Source: Clostridiales bacterium (GTDB lineage: Bacteria > Bacillota > Clostridia > Lachnospirales > CAG-274). Taken from it: a stretch of DNA of 39,940 nt. The stretch lies in assembly GCA_021200955.1 (NCBI GenBank), contig JAJQFU010000032.1, forward strand, positions 1-39,940. Reading direction: 5' to 3'. Of the stretch, positions 24,943 to 32,623 are shown piece after piece. A program made the translations under genes and the position numbers. The notes beneath the pieces were generated by a model that was not told the origin of the DNA, made no database searches, and worked only from the letters and a program-made list of their open reading frames with translations. The stretch's first letter is position 1. Each line of letters begins with the position of its first letter.

Positions 24943-25180
24943 AAGTTGATACTTCGTATCAACTTCACAGAAAAGTTTCTGTCCGCGTCACACTTGCCTA
25001 CGTGCATTCATTTCTGTGTAAACACAGAAAAAAGATACACTGCGGAAGTGTTCCTTAATCGTTGAAAGCCTTAGCTTTCAACGAAAGAGGAACGGCAGCG
25101 GAGTGAAGTCTTGTTTTCGTACTTGTACGGAAACAAACGAACGGAGCTTGGCGTGACGAGGGCAAAGCTCGCCCTGCGGA
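24943..25180. other. Palindrome-dense non-coding block, candidate structured RNA or repeat element
   Basis: No credible gene lies in 24875-25443. Successive perfect or near-perfect stems occur at 24943-24965 (10 bp), 24967-24982 (6 bp), 25011-25030 (8 bp), 25060-25083 (10 bp, extended by GTTCCT/AGGAAC at 25050-25055 and 25088-25093), 25111-25136 (12 bp) and 25159-25175 (5 bp). Long-range pairs TCCGC 24982-24986 with GCGGA 25176-25180 and GTCAC 24987-24991 with GTGAC 25153-25157 could close the whole as one multibranched fold. By my count 25141-25200 is about 58% GC, far above the other intergenic regions. The rest of the gap (25181-25276) is AT-rich with no clear feature. Confidence 0.55.
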
Positions 25181-25276
25181 TTTAAGTCTGCGACGCTTAT
25201 ATAAAATATGTTATTCGCAAATTTTTAATTTTGACGAGTGGCAACATCTTGATACTGATAATGTATAAAAATACTC

Positions 25277-25296
25277 AAAAATGTTTACGCATTTTT
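25277..25296. repeat. Second copy of the 20-bp near-palindrome flanking the non-coding block
   Basis: AAAAATG-N4-CGCATTTTT here matches 24885-24904 at 17 of 20 positions, the differences being confined to the central four bases. The copies are 392 bp apart and bracket the palindrome-dense block, so they could be element ends or paired weak terminators. Confidence 0.45.
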
Positions 25297-25322
25297 ACTG
25301 ATAAACTATTATAAAAACAAAA

Positions 25323-25355
25323 CGGCGGAGAGCTTCAAAGCTTTCCGCTGTTTTT
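25323..25355 (+). terminator. Strong terminator upstream of the aminotransferase promoter
   Basis: A stem of about 13 bp (arms GCGGAGAGCTT and AAGCTTTCCGC plus two outer pairs including a wobble) is followed by TTTTT at 25351-25355. It lies just 22 bp before the next promoter. It must therefore stop a transcript arriving from the left: readthrough from the DUF4914 gene or an RNA from the palindrome-dense block. Confidence 0.85.
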
Positions 25356-25376
25356 ATATGTGATCAAACAGTATAA

Positions 25377-25405
25377 TTGACAAATTTTTATTTTAGTTAT
25401 ATTAT
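25377..25405 (+). promoter_or_regulatory. Promoter of the aminotransferase gene
   Basis: A perfect -35 TTGACA (25377-25382) and a -10 TATTAT (25400-25405) are separated by 17 bp. The leader is about 30 nt. Confidence 0.85.
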
Positions 25406-25443
25406 AGTTTTAAAGATTATGTATGAAACAAGGAGCGGAAAAC

Positions 25444-26601
25444 ATGAAACCTTTAAGCTTAAGAACAGCGGATTTCACTGACTCCGTCATAAGGCGAATG
25501 ACGAGAATATCCGATCAATACAATGCAATAAACCTGTCGCAGGGCTTTCCCGACTTTGACCCGCCGAAGGAAATTACAGACAGGCTTGGGGAAATTTCTT
25601 CAAAGGGTCCTCACCAATATTCAATAACCTGGGGCGCCGAAAACTTCAGAAAGGCTTTGGCAAAAAAACAGTCCGAGTTTACGGGCTTAAACATTGACCC
25701 CAATAAAAATGTTGTTGTTACCTGCGGAAGCACCGAAGCTATGATGGCGGCTATGATGACCGTCGCCAACCCGGGAGACAGGGTTATAATATTTTCGCCC
25801 TTCTATGAAAACTACGGTGCAGACACAATCCTTACGGGAGCCGAGCCGATTTATGTTCCCTTAAATCCCCCTGAATTTACATTCGACCCCGATGTTTTGG
25901 AGGAAGCTTTTAAACAAAACGTAAAGGCAATCGTCCTCTGCAACCCCTCGAACCCCTGCGGAAAGGTTTTTACATATGAGGAGCTTAAAATAATTGCAGA
26001 CCTGTGTAAAAAATATGACGCCTATGTTATAACCGATGAGGTTTATGAACACATTGTCTACGAGCCAAACAAGCATATTTATATGGCTTCTCTGCCGGGA
26101 ATGTTTGAAAGAACAATTTCCTGTTCGTCACTTTCAAAAACCTACTCTATAACGGGCTGGCGTTTGGGCTATGTTATCGCTTCGGAAGAAATTACGGAGT
26201 GCGTCAAAAAGGTTCACGATTTTCTTACGGTAGGAGCCGCCGCACCTCTTCAGGAGGCAGCCGTTGTGGGGCTTAACTTCGGCAAAGACTATTATAAAGC
26301 CCTTCAAGACCTGTATACCGAAAAGAGAAATATATTCCTTAAGGGGCTTACTGATTTAAAAATCCCTCATACAGAGCCTCAGGGAGCCTATTATGTTATG
26401 CTTGACATATCGGAATACGGCTATGAAAGCGACCTCAAATTCTGCGAGGTTATGGCGGAAAGAGCGGGAGTAGGGGCTGTGCCCGGGTCGAGCTTTTTCA
26501 GAGAGCCTATAAACAGCTATATACGGCTTCATTTCGCCAAGAAAAACGAAACTCTTTACGCCGCACTTAACCGCCTTGAAGGTCTTAAATCAAAAATGTA
26601 A
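25444..26601 (+). CDS. Pyridoxal-phosphate-dependent aminotransferase, class I/II
   Basis: A 385-aa fold-type I transaminase. It has NLSQGFPDFDPP near the N terminus, QYSITWGAENFRKALA, the cofactor motif CGSTEAMMA, CNPSNPCGKVF with the conserved Asn, ITDEVYEHIVY with the Asp, and SSLSKTYSITGWRLGY with the Schiff-base Lys (Lys232). The C-terminal carboxylate-binding Arg is in SYIRLHFA. The QGFPDFDPP opening is typical of the aspartate / aromatic / kynurenine-oxoglutarate subgroup; the exact substrate cannot be read from sequence. I use the ATG at 25444, eight bases after AGGAG; an ATG at 25423 lacks a ribosome-binding site. It stands alone between its own promoter and terminator. Confidence 0.92.
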   Translation: MKPLSLRTADFTDSVIRRMTRISDQYNAINLSQGFPDFDPPKEITDRLGEISSKGPHQYSITWGAENFRKALAKKQSEFTGLNIDPNKNVVVTCGSTEAMMAAMMTVANPGDRVIIFSPFYENYGADTILTGAEPIYVPLNPPEFTFDPDVLEEAFKQNVKAIVLCNPSNPCGKVFTYEELKIIADLCKKYDAYVITDEVYEHIVYEPNKHIYMASLPGMFERTISCSSLSKTYSITGWRLGYVIASEEITECVKKVHDFLTVGAAAPLQEAAVVGLNFGKDYYKALQDLYTEKRNIFLKGLTDLKIPHTEPQGAYYVMLDISEYGYESDLKFCEVMAERAGVGAVPGSSFFREPINSYIRLHFAKKNETLYAALNRLEGLKSKM

Positions 26602-26606
26602 TACAC

Positions 26607-26636
26607 AAAAGCAGCTGAGAAAAACCGGCTGCTTTT
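26607..26636. terminator. Bidirectional terminator between the aminotransferase and WYL genes
   Basis: AAAAGCAGC (26607-26615) and GCTGCTTTT (26628-26636) form a 9-bp stem between convergent genes, with further T's on the + strand (GCTTTT) and A's on the other side. Confidence 0.88.
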
Positions 26637-26640
26637 GCTT

Positions 26641-27606
26641 TTACTGTTTTTTGCTCAACACCTTTACATTATCCCCCTGACTTCTAAGCCACATATCTAT
26701 GCCCTTTCCGAAAACCTCGGCAGTAATAGTCACCCCTGTTTCGTCCTCTGAGATAATTTTTGCGGTAGGGAGCCTGTCCAAAACCGGATCAGGGGAACCG
26801 CCGAAATATTTAAATGTAATTTTTTGAAGCTTTCCGCCGTACATAAACTGAATACGCTTTCGAAACTCCCCTTCTTCAAACCTGTCTTTGTAGGGAATGT
26901 GAAAGCTTTCGTTCAAAACCTTTAATTTTTGTATTCTGTCAATGCGGTAAATAGTGGGGAAGGAATCGTTTATAACGTCAAAATCCTTTCTGACCTCTTC
27001 ATCGTCAATAAAAGCCGTCAGATAAAAATAATATTCCGAAAACATAATCGCCAAAGGTTTAAGCTTTCGTCTGACCACAGCCTTGTCCTTCGTCCGCATA
27101 TAATCGATTTCAATATATTTTGTCTTTCTTATTGCCTGACCCAGCTCCCACATTTTGTCTATAAAAACCTTCCCGTGGTGAGGCTCTATGTAGTGAAATT
27201 CTTCATTGAGAATTAAGTCTCTCACAAGCCGCTGATTTTCTCTGGGAACACACAGCTCCACAAGCTTTTCAAGCATATTCTGCATTTCGATCTTCGTGAA
27301 GGCTCTGCTGTCCAAAAGTATTTTGCATATTGCCAAAATTTCGCTGTTTGAAAGCTTAGAATTATAAACCTTTTCAAGATAATAGCCCTTAATTCTGCGG
27401 TCATAGACTATATTGTCAATTGTGCCGTAACGGCTGCTGCCGGAGCTTATAAAGCTTCTGATTTCGTCTATGTCTCTCTGAACGGTTTTTTCGTTTACTC
27501 CATAGCGGTTTGCCTCGTCCTTTTTGTTTATAACCTCGCCGTTCATAAACCGCATATAAATTTCAAGTATTCTGCTCAACCTGCTTAAATTATCTTTGTC
27601 AGCCAT
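26641..27606 (-). CDS. WYL-domain transcriptional regulator
   Basis: A 321-aa DNA-binding protein. The N-terminal HTH_11/DeoR-like winged helix (about residues 5-65) has NRYGVNEKTVQRDIDEIRSF as recognition helix. The middle WYL domain (about 135-225) has KYIEIDYMRTKDKAVVRRKLKPLAIMFSEYYFYLTAF. The usual W-Y-L is replaced by Y-F-Y-L. It ends in a WCX-like C-terminal domain (TITAEVFGKGIDMWLRSQGDNVKVL). WYL domains usually sense a small ligand or nucleic acid; none can be named here. It is divergent from the 177-aa unknown gene. Its own promoter carries one of two matching operators, so it is probably autoregulated. Confidence 0.92.
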   Translation of the reverse strand: MADKDNLSRLSRILEIYMRFMNGEVINKKDEANRYGVNEKTVQRDIDEIRSFISSGSSRYGTIDNIVYDRRIKGYYLEKVYNSKLSNSEILAICKILLDSRAFTKIEMQNMLEKLVELCVPRENQRLVRDLILNEEFHYIEPHHGKVFIDKMWELGQAIRKTKYIEIDYMRTKDKAVVRRKLKPLAIMFSEYYFYLTAFIDDEEVRKDFDVINDSFPTIYRIDRIQKLKVLNESFHIPYKDRFEEGEFRKRIQFMYGGKLQKITFKYFGGSPDPVLDRLPTAKIISEDETGVTITAEVFGKGIDMWLRSQGDNVKVLSKKQ

Positions 27607-27626
27607 ATTTAATCACCTCTGACTAT

Positions 27627-27660
27627 ATTATAACATTTCATATGGACGGCATTCTGTCCA
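27627..27660 (-). promoter_or_regulatory. WYL-gene promoter with 18-bp operator
   Basis: The -10 box is TATAAT (- strand; 27627-27632). The near-palindrome TGGACGGCATTCTGTCCA (27643-27660) ends exactly 10 bp upstream of it and covers the -35 position, where no good -35 hexamer exists. Outer arms ATGGAC/GTCCAT pair perfectly. Confidence 0.65.
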
Positions 27661-27742
27661 TTTGAAAAATAATTCTTATTTCTTATATAAAGTATATCGT
27701 TTTTTTGATAATTAATCAATATTTTTAAAATATTTTTTCAGA

Positions 27743-27776
27743 TAGACAATATTTTGTCCAAGTGATTTGCTATAAT
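27743..27776 (+). promoter_or_regulatory. Promoter with matching operator for the divergent unknown gene
   Basis: TAGACAATATTTTGTCCA (27743-27760) ends exactly 10 bp before TATAAT (27771-27776). It matches the operator at 27643-27660 as T(R)GAC(RR)(Y)ATT(Y)TGTCCA, with every difference a transition. The two operators start 100 bp apart, one over each -35 region. Confidence 0.68.
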
Positions 27777-27826
27777 GTATTAGCAGGTTAAGAAAAAAGA
27801 ATTTAAATTTACAGGAGGACAAAGAT

Positions 27827-28360
27827 ATGGATGAAAAAAACGATTTCGGAATTGACAAGGTACGTTATTTTGCGGAGTTTAGAATTATTCCTCAAATTAT
27901 AGAATGCGACCCGGGCTATGCTCTTTCATGGCTTTTAAACAAAAGAGAAAAAGCAGCTGGCGGGCTTTATAAAGAAGCCTTTGAAGAGGTTACTGAGGGT
28001 GCTTACCCCTTCAGTGAAAAGGATTTTTCTGTTGAAGTCTATTCCCGTTCAAGCTGCCGAAATGACGCCGTTATAATTATGACATACCCCGAAAACACCG
28101 AAAGCGAAATGATCTGCCTGAAGGGCTGTGCAGTCTTTCTCAAAAATGAAGATAATGAATGGGTCAGCAGATATATAACCGTCGAAACAGACACCTATAA
28201 CGGCAATAACGGCAAATTTTGTTTTATCGGCGAATTTAGGGGTGATAATCACATAAATTTAGGATTTGTTCCCAAAGGAAAAAACAACCTTATTGAAAAA
28301 ATCGAAGAGATTGTTTTCGGTTCAAAAAGCAGATCAAAAAAGCTTGTTAAGGTAAAATAA
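27827..28360 (+). CDS. Uncharacterised protein divergent from the WYL regulator
   Basis: A 177-aa protein I do not recognise. It is soluble, without signal peptide or membrane helices, mixed alpha/beta, with a basic tail (GSKSRSKKLVKVK). It contains FAEFRIIPQIIECDPGYALSWLLNKREKAAGGLY near the N terminus and a beta-rich middle (DAVIIMTYPEN, CAVFLKNEDNEWVSRYITVETDTYN). CAGGAGGAC precedes the ATG. It is the only gene transcribed from the right-hand WYL operator promoter, so it is the likely target of that regulator. Codon use resembles neighbouring genes. Confidence 0.85.
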   Translation: MDEKNDFGIDKVRYFAEFRIIPQIIECDPGYALSWLLNKREKAAGGLYKEAFEEVTEGAYPFSEKDFSVEVYSRSSCRNDAVIIMTYPENTESEMICLKGCAVFLKNEDNEWVSRYITVETDTYNGNNGKFCFIGEFRGDNHINLGFVPKGKNNLIEKIEEIVFGSKSRSKKLVKVK

Positions 28361-28397
28361 CACTTTTCTCTTTAATGTCAAATATTACCTAATTTAA

Positions 28398-28435
28398 AGA
28401 AGCGTTTCACGAGGTTTATTCGGAAACGCTTCTTC
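28398..28435. terminator. Bidirectional terminator between the unknown gene and galE
   Basis: AAGAAGCGTTTC (28398-28409) and GAAACGCTTCTT (28424-28435) form a perfect 12-bp stem with a 14-nt loop between convergent genes. The + side continues CTGCTTTTATTATTTG and the - side TTAAATTAGG. Confidence 0.85.
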
Positions 28436-28443
28436 TGCTTTTA

Positions 28444-29439
28444 TTATTTGTCCTCAAATCCGTTGGGGTGGTTTTTGTGCCAGTTCCAAGCGGTTGAAAT
28501 AATTTCTTCAAGGTCATCGTGCTTAGGCTTCCAGCCCAAAACAGACTTTGCTTTTTCGCTTGAAGCAATCAAAACCGCCGGATCCCCTGCTCTTCTGTCC
28601 CCGTAAACGGTTTTAATGGCTAAGCCCGTAGCTTCCTCAGCTGTTTCAATAACCTGCTTTACAGAGTGACCTACGCCGTTGCCCAAATTGAAAATATTGC
28701 TTTCGCCGCCCTTCATAAGATATTCTGCAGCTAAAATATGTGCGCTTGCAAGATCAAGTACGTGGATATAGTCTCTTATACAGGTTCCGTCGGGGGTGTC
28801 ATAATCTGTTCCGAAAACGGAGATAGAGTCTCTCTTTCCGTTAGGCACCTGTAAAATTATGGGAATAAGGTGGCTTTCGGGGTTATGGTCCTCGCCTATA
28901 AGTCCGTTTGTATGGGCTCCGCAGGCATTGAAATATCTCAGTGAAACATATCTTAATCCCGTTGCGTTAGCTGTCCACTTAAACATTTTTTCCATAGAAA
29001 GCTTTGTTTCGCCGTATGTGTTTGTGGGGAAGGTTTTATCCGTCTCCAAAATAGGCACTCTCTCAGGCTCACCGTAGGTAGCGGCAGTTGACGAAAATAC
29101 GATTTTGTCGATGCCGTGAGCAGTCATAGCCTGCAAAAGAACCATCGTGCCGTACATATTGTTTTCATAATATTTAAGGGGGTTTGTCATAGATTCCCCA
29201 ACTAAGGAATATGCCGCAAAGTGAATTGCCGCGTCAATACCCTTTTCCTTTTCAAAGACGCTGTCAAGAAAAGCCCTGTCTCTTATGTCGCCCTTATAGA
29301 ACTTTGCCTGTGGGTGAACCGCCTTAATATGACCTGTTTCAAGGCTGTCTATAATAACAACCTCAGCACCGCTCGTAATAAGCTCATAGACAGTGTGTGA
29401 GCCTATATAGCCTGCGCCGCCTAAAACCAAAACCTTCAT
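28444..29439 (-). CDS. galE: UDP-glucose 4-epimerase
   Basis: A 331-aa short-chain dehydrogenase-type epimerase interconverting UDP-glucose and UDP-galactose. The NAD loop is GGAGYIGSH at the N terminus. DIRD and FAAYSLVGESM follow. Catalytic Ser/Thr is in SSTAATYG and Tyr/Lys in YGETKLSMEK. RYFNACGAH, GTDYDTPDGTCIRDYIHVLDLA and NLGNGVGHSV are typical of GalE. I set the start at 29439 (9 nt after AGGAG); an ATG three codons earlier overlaps the Shine-Dalgarno. It is the last gene of the long - strand run and is followed by a terminator. Confidence 0.97.
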   Translation of the reverse strand: MKVLVLGGAGYIGSHTVYELITSGAEVVIIDSLETGHIKAVHPQAKFYKGDIRDRAFLDSVFEKEKGIDAAIHFAAYSLVGESMTNPLKYYENNMYGTMVLLQAMTAHGIDKIVFSSTAATYGEPERVPILETDKTFPTNTYGETKLSMEKMFKWTANATGLRYVSLRYFNACGAHTNGLIGEDHNPESHLIPIILQVPNGKRDSISVFGTDYDTPDGTCIRDYIHVLDLASAHILAAEYLMKGGESNIFNLGNGVGHSVKQVIETAEEATGLAIKTVYGDRRAGDPAVLIASSEKAKSVLGWKPKHDDLEEIISTAWNWHKNHPNGFEDK

Positions 29440-29466
29440 AATCAACATCTCCTTTTCATAGAATTT

Positions 29467-29976
29467 CTATAGCTTAAGTATATTTTTTAAACGCTTAAAA
29501 ACAAGCTTACAGCATAAGCCTGTTAAAATTCCGCATAAAACCCCTCCCAACAGAAGCGCTGGAAGGTAATATATAATAGCAGTATTTTCCAAAATAACAA
29601 TAGCCGCCAAAAGCTGACCTATGTTGTGGAAAACAGCTCCCACCACACTTGTAACAACCATATACTCTTCATTTAAAACAAACTTGCAAAGGCTCATAGC
29701 CAAAAGGCACAAAACACCTCCCGACAGGCTATACCAAAACGAAACGACCTGACCGCCGAAAAGACTGCCCAAAACAATTCTCAAAATAAGAACGAGACAG
29801 GCGTCTCTTCTTGAAAAGGCGTACAGAGTGAAAAGTGTCACTATGTTTGAAAGCCCTAATTTTATCCCCGGGATTGCTACGGGAAGAGTAATAAACCCCT
29901 CCAAAACAAATATTATAAGCCCTGCGGATACAAGCAGTGAAAGCCTTGACATATGTCTTATATCAAACTTATTCAT
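29467..29976 (-). CDS. Gx transporter family membrane protein (heptaprenyl diphosphate synthase component I-like)
   Basis: A 169-aa protein with five or six membrane helices, matching the family named Gx transporter or Hpre_diP_synt_I. It has GLSNIVTLFTLYAFSRRDACLVLILRIVLGSLFGG and a glycine-rich SLSGGVLCLLAM in the middle. The fold resembles ECF-type substrate-binding (S) subunits. It begins 4 bp after a NusG domain II protein, a pairing common in Clostridia near flavin or redox genes such as ApbE and Rnf, which are absent here. Isoprenoid-precursor or cofactor transport has been suggested for the family; the substrate is unknown. Confidence 0.85.
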   Translation of the reverse strand: MNKFDIRHMSRLSLLVSAGLIIFVLEGFITLPVAIPGIKLGLSNIVTLFTLYAFSRRDACLVLILRIVLGSLFGGQVVSFWYSLSGGVLCLLAMSLCKFVLNEEYMVVTSVVGAVFHNIGQLLAAIVILENTAIIYYLPALLLGGVLCGILTGLCCKLVFKRLKNILKL

Positions 29977-29980
29977 AATT

Positions 29981-30355
29981 CTACCTCGCTGCTCCGTCGG
30001 CGGCGGCTTCCGCCCCTTCTATTTCAATTACAAGCTTGTTGGGCAGACACACAATGGGCATAACTCCGTCTGAAATATAGCCGCTGTTTACACAAACCTT
30101 GTCGGGACAGCTGGCTGAAACCACTCTTATACGCCCTTCTTCAACTCTTATAAGGTTAAAGCTGTCACCGTCTTTTATTTCAAACTCATAGGCTTCCGAA
30201 ACGTTTTCAAGAGAAACGGTTTTTAGAAGCTCTCCGTCCTTATAAATAAGCGCCCTGACGCCCTGTTCCTTTTTTACGCCGTAGAAGTAAAAGCAAATCA
30301 GCGCCAAAACCAAAACCAAAGCGAAAAGTCCCAAATAAACAAGCCTTTTTTTCAT
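29981..30355 (-). CDS. NusG domain II-containing protein
   Basis: A 124-aa membrane-anchored protein. One hydrophobic helix (about residues 5-27) is followed by an extracytoplasmic beta domain with GDSFNLIRVEEGRIRVVSASCPDKVCVNSGYISDGVMPIVCLPNKLVIEI. The SCPDKxCVxxGxIS and ICLPNKLVIEI motifs define the NusG-II (DUF1312) family. It is not a transcription factor despite the name. It is coupled to the Gx transporter gene (4-bp gap). Its role is unknown, possibly as partner of the transporter. Confidence 0.9.
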   Translation of the reverse strand: MKKRLVYLGLFALVLVLALICFYFYGVKKEQGVRALIYKDGELLKTVSLENVSEAYEFEIKDGDSFNLIRVEEGRIRVVSASCPDKVCVNSGYISDGVMPIVCLPNKLVIEIEGAEAAADGAAR

Positions 30356-30360
30356 ATGCC

Positions 30361-31194
30361 TCAGCCCTTTTTCATCTTTATGGTAAGTCTCTTTTTAAGC
30401 TCTTCAAACTGATTTTGATGCTCTATTGATTTAAGCTCGGGAAAGGCTTTTAAAAGTCTGGTGTGAGTATAAATTCTCTCTTCCACAAGCCTGTTATATT
30501 TTTCTTTAAGCTCTGCAAGGCGTTTTTCGTTTCTCTCTTTGACCTTCTTTTCTGTCTCTTTAACCTTTTCGCTCTGTTCCTTTCTGACCTTTTCAAGCTC
30601 GGAAGCCTTTTCAAAAACAACCTCCGACAAATCGTCGGAAACCGCTCTCATTTCCTTAGCCAGCTTATCCAGCTTTTCCGCTCTCGAAAGCATATTGTTA
30701 AGAGCAAGAAGGGTTATAATAAGGTCGCAGACAAAAAGTCCCGTCAAAACACAGAGTATGAATACGCCCAAAGCAAAGGGAACAAGCCCAACCAAGATCA
30801 AAATCATAGGATTTACAACCTTTTTGAGAACAACTCCCAAAACGCCCCAGACAATACTTATTTCAAGGCAGATATAGCCCTTAAAATTAAGCTTTCTGTC
30901 AGAATAATTCCACCATTTTGTTTTATAAACCTTTTCAAGAACAAACCCTGTAAGAAGCTCCAAAAGAGACGTTATAAAAACAGATGTTAAAAACAAAAGG
31001 TAAATATTTTCAACAGGGTCTAAGAAAAAGCAGATTAAAACCGCCCCTGCACCGTAAATAGGACACCAGGCCCCGTTTAAAAATCCCCTGTTTATAAGCT
31101 CTCCTTTTTTTATTGCACTGAAAGCAACCTCCAAAACCCAGCCTAAAAAAGCATATATATAAAACAGCCACACATATTTATAAAGCTCTGTCAT
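30361..31194 (-). CDS. CmpB-like putative ABC transporter permease (DUF1113 family)
   Basis: A 277-aa membrane protein of the PF06541 type. The start YKYVWLFYIYAFLGWVLEV and INRGFLNGAWCPIYGAGAV are strongly characteristic. Five or six helices occupy about residues 5-165. The C-terminal third (about 175-250) is a long charged Lys/Glu coiled coil on the cytoplasmic side. No ATPase partner is encoded nearby, so the transporter label is weak. It has 15-bp and 5-bp gaps to its neighbours, so it is in the operon. Confidence 0.85.
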   Translation of the reverse strand: MTELYKYVWLFYIYAFLGWVLEVAFSAIKKGELINRGFLNGAWCPIYGAGAVLICFFLDPVENIYLLFLTSVFITSLLELLTGFVLEKVYKTKWWNYSDRKLNFKGYICLEISIVWGVLGVVLKKVVNPMILILVGLVPFALGVFILCVLTGLFVCDLIITLLALNNMLSRAEKLDKLAKEMRAVSDDLSEVVFEKASELEKVRKEQSEKVKETEKKVKERNEKRLAELKEKYNRLVEERIYTHTRLLKAFPELKSIEHQNQFEELKKRLTIKMKKG

Positions 31195-31209
31195 AATTTC
31201 AGCTCCCGG

Positions 31210-32619
31210 TTAATTCAGTTTTAAAAGCTCCTCAAAGGCTCTCTCCAAAGCCTCGTCATGCTCCTGCGACCTTGCGTAAACCGCAAGATTTAAAGAATTT
31301 ATTGTTTCCGCATCAAGCTTAACCGTAGCCGGTATGCCCATTGCGGTTTGGAAGGTCGCCAAGGCTCTTTTTGCGTTGCTGTCCGTAACGACCTTATAGC
31401 CCAAATAGTTCAAAATATCCTTAACCTTGTCTGATTCAAGCTCGTCATTTTCAGTAATTAAAGACATAGAAGCAATGGTTATATCAGGCTCTACACCTAC
31501 TCCGTTTATAATATTTCCGTTTCGTGTAAAATATTCAAGGGTGGTGAGCTTCAGCATTCCCAAGCTGGGGAGACTGGCTATTGTCTGAACAACGCCCTTT
31601 CCGTAGGTGGTTGTGCCTACGGTGAAGCCCGCTTCCGACTCTTTTATTGCACTGGCTATAATTTCGGCGGCCGAAGCTGTCATTGAATTGGTAAGAACGG
31701 CAATTTCATCAAAAGGCACCTTTTTAAGGTCTGAAAAGGTTTCCTCTGTGTTGCCGGTTTTGTCCTGAGTATACATTATTCTGCCCTCGGGAACAATCTG
31801 ACGGCAGATTTCAACGGCTTCGTCTACAATTCCTCCAGCGTTTCCTCTCAGATCCAAAATAAGCTTTTTCATGCCCTTGCTTTTAGCCCACTTAAGAGCC
31901 TCTTTAAACTCCTCGGCTGTGCCTGAGCCTATAGCAGTAATCTGAATATAACAAATTGCGTCCCAGTCGGTGCTTTTGTCAACAGTCAGAAGGTCGTCCA
32001 TTTCCTTATAAAACACAGAGCTTACCTTAACCGCTTCAAGGTCAAAGTTTACATCAAAGGTTTTGCTGTTTCTCAGTATTGTGAAAGAATATTTGGGGCT
32101 CTCAACCTTTGTCAGCATAGAATCGATTTCGCCTGCGTTTTTATAAAGGGTCGATTCTCCGTTTATAACGGTTATTTTATCCCCTGCCTGAAGCCCTGCC
32201 GCCTGAGCCGGGCTTTGGTCTATAATTTCCGAAATTTGGGGATAGTCCTCTGTTATAACAAAGCTGAAGCCTGTGGCGTAAACCTCGTTTGACACATTGT
32301 GAAGAAATTCTTCATATTCGTCTTCGGTGTAAAACTCGGAATATCCGTCAAGGGTTTCTGCCATTGCGGCAACAGCGGCGGCAATAAGCTTTTCTGTGTC
32401 GATTTCTCCGCCCACATAGTTCTTTTCAATATATTCTATTACACCGGCAAGGTAACCCCCGGCGGAAACATAGTCGCCGAAATAGTTGGCGTCCTCTTCG
32501 GCGGTTTCAATGTCTGTTGCTTCGACATCCTCCGCCGCTTCGCTTTCGGCGCAGAAAGCAGCAGTCTCAAAATTAAGGGCAAGCACCGCCGCCGTCAACA
32601 ACAAAAAAATTTTCTTCAT
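31210..32619 (-). CDS. S41-family carboxy-terminal processing protease (CtpA/CtpB-like)
   Basis: A 469-aa exported serine protease. A signal peptide (about residues 1-23) is followed by a helical N region, a PDZ domain (about 115-185, with SPAQAAGLQAGDKITVING) and the S41 core. The Ser-Lys-Gln triad reads as Ser316 in NSMTASAAEI, Lys341 in TTYGKGVVQ and Gln345. The 25-residue Ser-Lys and 4-residue Lys-Gln spacing equals that of Bacillus CtpB. The C terminus (about 400-450) is a peptidoglycan-binding-1-like helical domain. It acts outside the membrane on protein C termini. It starts 4 bp after pgsA. Confidence 0.93.
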   Translation of the reverse strand: MKKIFLLLTAAVLALNFETAAFCAESEAAEDVEATDIETAEEDANYFGDYVSAGGYLAGVIEYIEKNYVGGEIDTEKLIAAAVAAMAETLDGYSEFYTEDEYEEFLHNVSNEVYATGFSFVITEDYPQISEIIDQSPAQAAGLQAGDKITVINGESTLYKNAGEIDSMLTKVESPKYSFTILRNSKTFDVNFDLEAVKVSSVFYKEMDDLLTVDKSTDWDAICYIQITAIGSGTAEEFKEALKWAKSKGMKKLILDLRGNAGGIVDEAVEICRQIVPEGRIMYTQDKTGNTEETFSDLKKVPFDEIAVLTNSMTASAAEIIASAIKESEAGFTVGTTTYGKGVVQTIASLPSLGMLKLTTLEYFTRNGNIINGVGVEPDITIASMSLITENDELESDKVKDILNYLGYKVVTDSNAKRALATFQTAMGIPATVKLDAETINSLNLAVYARSQEHDEALERAFEELLKLN

Positions 32620-32623
32620 CTGC

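Noticed and set aside
24875-25443. A hidden gene, tRNA or group II intron in the palindrome-dense block
   Set aside because: All frames are short and cross hairpins. No tRNA T-loop or anticodon architecture, no intron domain V and no reverse-transcriptase sequence is present.
30463-30990. A 175-codon + strand frame opposite the CmpB-like gene
   Set aside because: It is the antisense of a Lys/Glu-rich coiled coil, which produces Phe/Leu/Ser-rich noise. It has no start signals and overlaps a conserved gene completely.
30361-31194. A real ABC transporter unit around the CmpB-like protein
   Set aside because: No ATP-binding or substrate-binding gene lies nearby, and the family's transporter label is not supported by the motifs seen here.
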